From the NCBI GenBank assembly GCA_017432895.1, contig JAFRIG010000045.1:1-39559 (forward strand): a stretch of DNA of 39,559 bases, read 5' to 3'. Made by a program: the position numbers and the translations under genes. The notes below the pieces were generated by a model. The model was not told the DNA's origin, ran no database searches, and saw only the letters and a list, made by a program, of their open reading frames with translations. This document shows, piece after piece, positions 36,350 to 39,559 of this stretch. Origin of the DNA: Erysipelotrichaceae bacterium (lineage in GTDB: Bacteria; Bacillota_I; Bacilli_A; Erysipelotrichales; Erysipelotrichaceae). The first letter of the stretch is position 1, and every line of letters starts with the position of its first letter.

Positions 36350-37297
36350 ATGGAAGACAGAAATGTGATTCTTGATACATACAAAAGGTGGTTAAAAGAA
36401 GGCGATATTTTAAATACATTCGATAAACAGACCCGCTGCTACATCAGCTGTGTTGAGAAGTATCCCTGCGGTTCCCAGCACAGTCATTACGGAATTGAAC
36501 ACTTTACGAAATTATTCGAAAAGTTTTCTTATCTTGAAATCCTTCTTTGTAATAATGTGATCCGGATTCATTCGGATTCCGCCTGGCAATCCTGTGTGCT
36601 GATCTATCGCTATCTGAATGAAGGTGACTATGATGAAGTGGTTGCCTTGAATGTCAACAGCTGGCACAAAGAAAACGGCGTCTGGAAAATAAAAGAATTC
36701 CGTTGGGATTGCATGCTGCAGCCAAAAAAAGCGATTGAAGGCATGTATTTTGAAACTGAAGCCCTGAAATATTACCCGGGGATTCATCTGCCGGTGATTT
36801 CCGGAGAACTGGATAACCCATGGCACAGAATCAAAGAAGATGCAGAGAAAACTGTTGAAACACAAGTAACGGAGACAATCTCCCGATATGCGTTTGGGAT
36901 CGATACATTGAATATCGCTTTGTGTGATGATGCTTTGTCTGAAGATATTATTGTCAATATGGCGCCCTGGGGAGCGATGGACAAGCGGGAGTTTATGCAG
37001 ACTTTGAAATTCAATCGGCAATCCAACCGTTATTGGGCACATCCGGTGATGATCGAATCGCTGGAAATTCATGAAAACAAGGCGTTCGTCAAAGCTTATC
37101 GTATGGCGGGTCATAAACAGAAAATTATGGCCGCCCCTGCCGATCCGGAACATGTCTTTGCGGATGCCCGTTATGAATTCGAACTGAAGAAAGAAGACGA
37201 GTGGAGAATAACAAAGCTCGACTATCTGTTAGGAATCCTGGAATGGGAAAGAGATGAAAATGCGATTTTGGTGAGGAAGCAGGATGAAGCAGTATAA
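36350..37297 (+). CDS. Tandem NTF2/SnoaL-like protein
   Basis: 315 residues. Two similar halves, each starting with a helix pair and ending in a curved beta-sheet: residues ~1-135 (…RYLNEGDYDEVVALNVNSWHKENGVWKIKE) and ~175-300 (…ARYEFELKKEDEWRITKLDYL). The 'W-x-I-x-x' strand after a charged turn is typical of NTF2-like folds, which include isomerases, dehydratases and ligand-binding proteins. I see no diagnostic active-site set. It is encoded with a Cof phosphatase (14-base overlap) and divergent from the DeoR pair, so it is likely part of the same catabolic regulon. Confidence 0.65.
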   Translation: MEDRNVILDTYKRWLKEGDILNTFDKQTRCYISCVEKYPCGSQHSHYGIEHFTKLFEKFSYLEILLCNNVIRIHSDSAWQSCVLIYRYLNEGDYDEVVALNVNSWHKENGVWKIKEFRWDCMLQPKKAIEGMYFETEALKYYPGIHLPVISGELDNPWHRIKEDAEKTVETQVTETISRYAFGIDTLNIALCDDALSEDIIVNMAPWGAMDKREFMQTLKFNRQSNRYWAHPVMIESLEIHENKAFVKAYRMAGHKQKIMAAPADPEHVFADARYEFELKKEDEWRITKLDYLLGILEWERDENAILVRKQDEAV

Positions 37298-38063
37298 ATA
37301 CGCTTTCTTTGATATCGATAATACGCTGACAGACAATAAGACAAATACCATTCCTTCAAAATTGAGGGATGCTTTGGATCTTCTGGAAAAAGAAGGCTTT
37401 CGATTATCGATCGCTACCGGAAGAAGTTACGACGGTATTCCCGAAGCAGTCAGAAATTATTACCCGTGGTTTTCCTATATTGCTTATAACGGACAGCTGG
37501 TTTATGATCGCAAAGGAAAAGTTCTCAGAGAGCTCTATATTCCCAACGCTTCCGCAAAAGAAGCAATGAGACTTGCCGATCAGACGGGGACGACACTGGA
37601 AATCAAGACAAGCAGAGGCATTTATCGCTATAATGACCTGACGCCCGCCTACGAAAAGACCTATCGTTTTTTTAATATGGAACCCTGGCAGAAAGGGATT
37701 TACAGAGAAGATGACAAGGTCATTGCCTTGATGGCAAGCCGGGAAAACAACGAAAGTTACGATGATTTTATGAAGATAGATCATCTCGAAGTTTTTCCGA
37801 CCGAGCACAATTACGCCGACATCAATCTCAAAGGGATGTCAAAATACGAAGGGATCCGTTTTCTGAAAGAATACTATGGTTTTGATCGATATCTTGCGTT
37901 CGGCGATTCATCCAACGATTATGAGATGTTAAAAAACGCGGATATTTCTGTCGCCATGAGAGATGCGGATCAGCAGTTGAAAAAGGTCTGTACAATGGTG
38001 ACTGACGGTGCCGGAGATAACGGTATTTATCATGCGGTATTGAAGCTGTTTGAAAAACAATAA
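37284..38063 (+). CDS. Cof-type HAD phosphatase (subfamily IIB)
   Basis: 259 residues. Motif I is FFDIDNTLT (the usual DGT is DNT here), motif II is IATGRS, and late motifs are SKYEGIRFL and AFGDSSNDYEMLKNADISVAM. Cap domain at ~80-180. The motif I change Gly to Asn keeps both aspartates. It starts 14 bases inside the NTF2-like gene, implying coupled expression. It may remove phosphate from a sugar or lactone phosphate in the pathway. Confidence 0.87.
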   Translation: MKQYKYAFFDIDNTLTDNKTNTIPSKLRDALDLLEKEGFRLSIATGRSYDGIPEAVRNYYPWFSYIAYNGQLVYDRKGKVLRELYIPNASAKEAMRLADQTGTTLEIKTSRGIYRYNDLTPAYEKTYRFFNMEPWQKGIYREDDKVIALMASRENNESYDDFMKIDHLEVFPTEHNYADINLKGMSKYEGIRFLKEYYGFDRYLAFGDSSNDYEMLKNADISVAMRDADQQLKKVCTMVTDGAGDNGIYHAVLKLFEKQ

Positions 38064-38066
38064 ATG

Positions 38067-38098
38067 GGCTGTTGCGAAACGATGAATTCGTAACAGCC
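38067..38098 (+). terminator. Terminator of the NTF2-like/HAD operon
   Basis: GGCTGTTGCGAA (38067-38078) pairs with TTCGTAACAGCC (38087-38098), 12 bp with one G-U and an 8-nt loop, followed by TTTC. Confidence 0.75.
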
Positions 38099-38196
38099 TT
38101 TCAATTATATTGAAACTGTCAAGGTATTTTATATATGGCAACAAGATTCATTTCGCTGTTCTGATCGTCGATGAATAATTCTCTTTCAAAAAGGGA

Positions 38197-38329
38197 GTTA
38201 TTATATTCCCGACGATGAAGCCAAGAGACGGTGAATAGAATTGAATATGACTTGAATAAGCCCGCTGTCATGCGGGTTTTCAAGTGTTTTAATGATCATG
38301 ATATCTTATAAATCGACACATTTTATCAG
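38197..38329 (+). repeat. Right copy of the lysS 3'-end direct repeat
   Basis: In the lysS frame it reads GVIIFPTMKPRDGE-stop, against EVLLFPTMKPRGED-stop in lysS. The terminator (AGCCCGC/GCGGGTTTT) and ~50 bases beyond also align with 28025-28114. Substitutions include several at synonymous codon positions, so this is an old or foreign copy rather than a fresh target duplication. No lysS body precedes it. Confidence 0.8.
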
Positions 38330-38428
38330 AAAAAGCGTCAAAAAAATTTAAGCTAAACAAAAATAATTAATTTCAAAAGATATTGCGGTTGTATTTTAAT
38401 CGTTGTGGCTATCACTGTATTTGTATTT

Positions 38429-38466
38429 ATTTACTACCTAAAAAATATAAAATTTAGGTAGTAAAT
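38429..38466 (+). terminator. Orphan 14-bp hairpin, terminator-like
   Basis: ATTTACTACCTAAA and TTTAGGTAGTAAAT form a perfect stem with a 10-nt loop and a T-rich 3' side. No obvious gene ends here, so it may be left over from a lost gene or may end an unseen small RNA. Confidence 0.5.
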
Positions 38467-38576
38467 TTTTATATAGAAAAAATATGAGAATCCCCTGATT
38501 TTCGTTTGGATTTGCGCAGATTTGTGAAATACAATAAGATAAGAAACCTAAACAAAACACAAGAAGGAGAAAGTAT

Positions 38577-39350
38577 ATGTTGTCAATCATTCTTGCCATA
38601 CCTGTCTCGATAGCGTTGCTGGTGTGGATCAATCGTTTAAAGAAAGATGATCCGTTCCCCAAAGGAACGATGTTAACGCTGCTGGTTGCCGGTGTAATTG
38701 CCGGTATCTTATCAAGTATCACCACCATAGCCGGAGCACTCATAAGTTTTGTTGCCCAATATGGTATAGAACCGATCACACAGATGTTCACCGATTCCGC
38801 CAATGCAGCCAAACATGCCGAGGAGTTTCTGGAACTGGTCAAAAGCGGTACCTATTCTCCGGTAGCGTCATTCATCAAGACCTTCATCCTGGTCGGTTTT
38901 GTCGAAGAGATCTTTAAGTACATGTGCACCAAAGCTGTCATCAAAAAGAAAGGGATCGCCAGAACCTGGATGGATGTTCTGCTGTGTTTTGCGATCACGG
39001 CCATCGGTTTCCAGCTGAGTGAAGACATCCAGTATTCTTCCGGCAGCGTCATGACGGCGATCTTCAGAGCTTTGACGCCGTACCATTTTACCTTCGCAAC
39101 GATCATGGGCTATTACTATGGTTTAGCAAAAACGACGGGAAAGAAATTCTATATGTTCCTGGCGCTGTTCATCCCTTCGCTTTTACATACGCTGTTTGAT
39201 TTCTCCATCTCCTCCATGCAGTATGTTGAAGTGTTCCTGCTGCTGTTCTTCGCCATGACGATCTTGCTTTGTGCGTTGACGGTCGTGATGATCGTCAAGA
39301 TCAACAAGTGGCACAAGAATAAAACGCTGGATATTGAGATCGAAGAATAG
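38577..39350 (+). CDS. PrsW-family intramembrane metalloprotease
   Basis: 257 residues with about seven hydrophobic segments. The family signature is present: VEEIFKY (E110, E111), GFQLSEDIQY (E149), PYHFTFATIMGYYYG (H170) and SLLHTLFDFS (H204). PrsW-type proteases cleave membrane-anchored anti-sigma factors or other small membrane proteins; no anti-sigma gene is nearby, so the target is unknown. AGAAGGAGAAAG precedes the ATG. A terminator follows. It probably neighboured lysS before the accessory block arrived. Confidence 0.87.
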   Translation: MLSIILAIPVSIALLVWINRLKKDDPFPKGTMLTLLVAGVIAGILSSITTIAGALISFVAQYGIEPITQMFTDSANAAKHAEEFLELVKSGTYSPVASFIKTFILVGFVEEIFKYMCTKAVIKKKGIARTWMDVLLCFAITAIGFQLSEDIQYSSGSVMTAIFRALTPYHFTFATIMGYYYGLAKTTGKKFYMFLALFIPSLLHTLFDFSISSMQYVEVFLLLFFAMTILLCALTVVMIVKINKWHKNKTLDIEIEE

Positions 39351-39374
39351 CTTGAAAGGATCTGAAAAAAGTCA

Positions 39375-39410
39375 AAAAGGATCGTTACCAAGAAAGGAAA
39401 CGATCCTTTT
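39375..39410 (+). terminator. Terminator after the PrsW gene
   Basis: AAAAGGATCGTT (39375-39386) and AACGATCCTTTT (39399-39410) form a perfect 12-bp stem with a 12-nt loop; the 3' arm ends in TTTT. It lies 24 bases past the stop. Confidence 0.85.
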
Positions 39411-39430
39411 AATGCCCATATCATATAAAT

Positions 39431-39559
39431 CCACCATTTGAAATGGTGGACCAGTAACAACAGTAGTGTTACACGAAGTACCAGGATAAAAAAAGCCTAT
39501 GATATCCTGTTTGTGGGTCTCAACCACAAATAAGAATAATCATAGGAGGTGCCCATGGA
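39431..39559 (+). mobile_element. Left end of an IS200/IS605-type element, cut by the window edge
   Basis: Three hairpins in a row: CCACCATTT/AAATGGTGG (39431-39449), GTAACA/TGTTAC (39454-39472), and a nested structure in which CCTATGAT (39496-39503) pairs with ATCATAGG (39539-39546) around TTTGTGG/CCACAAA (39510-39530). The last base of that stem enters the ribosome site AGGAGG (39544-39549), and an ATG follows at 39555, giving M-D/E, the start expected for IS200-type TnpA. Hairpins with no inverted terminal repeats and a sequestered ribosome site are typical of IS200. The coding region lies outside the window. Confidence 0.55.

Larger units (their letters stand above)
38099..38576. other. 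Gene-free gap with a lysS remnant and an inverted repeat
   Basis: No gene is visible. It contains the diverged lysS 3'-end copy (38197-38329), an AT-rich stretch, and a perfect 14-bp hairpin (38429-38442 with 38453-38466) followed by TTTTATA that looks like a terminator with no gene upstream. ATACAATAAGAT near 38530 may be the -10 of the PrsW gene. Confidence 0.6.

Noticed and set aside
28700..38063. Bacterial microcompartment or bacteriocin/defence system in the accessory block
   Set aside because: No shell proteins, toxin/immunity pairs, nucleases or other defence domains were found; the block is metabolic.

Overview
The window looks like a chromosomal segment of a low-to-moderate GC Bacillota, probably Erysipelotrichia-like (inferred from gene order, protein style, the T-box lysS leader, consensus sigma-A promoters and many PTS genes; no taxonomic marker was searched). 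It contains the replication origin. The canonical order dnaA-dnaN-yaaA-recF-gyrB-gyrA runs leftwards on the minus strand (8880 down to 436). A DnaA-box-rich region of about 450 bp lies upstream of dnaA, and two more boxes lie between dnaA and dnaN.

Right of the origin (9330-18805) are a NUDIX hydrolase and a leftward alpha-galactoside operon (GH36 alpha-galactosidase, SGNH hydrolase, GPH sugar symporter). A divergent GH13 alpha-1,6-glucosidase-type enzyme follows, then a HAD phosphatase, a zinc-ribbon protein, a D-2-hydroxyacid dehydrogenase and a second HAD phosphatase.

At 18838-24680 is a complete lactose/cellobiose-family PTS locus: a LicR-type regulator divergent from EIIB, EIIB, EIIC, EIIA and a GH1 6-phospho-glycosidase. 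The GH1 enzyme keeps its nucleophile (E381) and phosphate-binding triad. Its catalytic acid/base Glu is a Gln (Q193), as in plant myrosinases, so the locus is a candidate for import and cleavage of an S-glycoside or another substrate with an activated aglycone.

At 24782-28024 are a small membrane protein, a HAD phosphatase, a DUF6429-like protein and lysS with a T-box leader.

From 28.1 to 38.2 kb is an accessory block. It is flanked by two diverged direct copies of the lysS 3' end plus its terminator (27983-28114 and 38197-38329), which suggests insertion or exchange downstream of lysS. It encodes a glucose-family PTS EIICBA with an SDR; a divergent operon of an MBL-fold lactonase-like hydrolase, an SDR and an iron-type alcohol dehydrogenase; two tandem DeoR regulators; a double NTF2-like protein; and a Cof-type phosphatase. 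A perfect CRE and a recurring TGATTATT/AATAATCA element tie the promoters together. This may be an undescribed oxidative route for a PTS-imported sugar or polyol.

The window closes with a PrsW-type membrane protease and the left end of an apparent IS200-type element, whose transposase ribosome-binding site is enclosed in an RNA stem. A further recurrent feature is that several operon-first genes have a -10 box only 5-10 nt before the ATG, implying leaderless or near-leaderless mRNAs.
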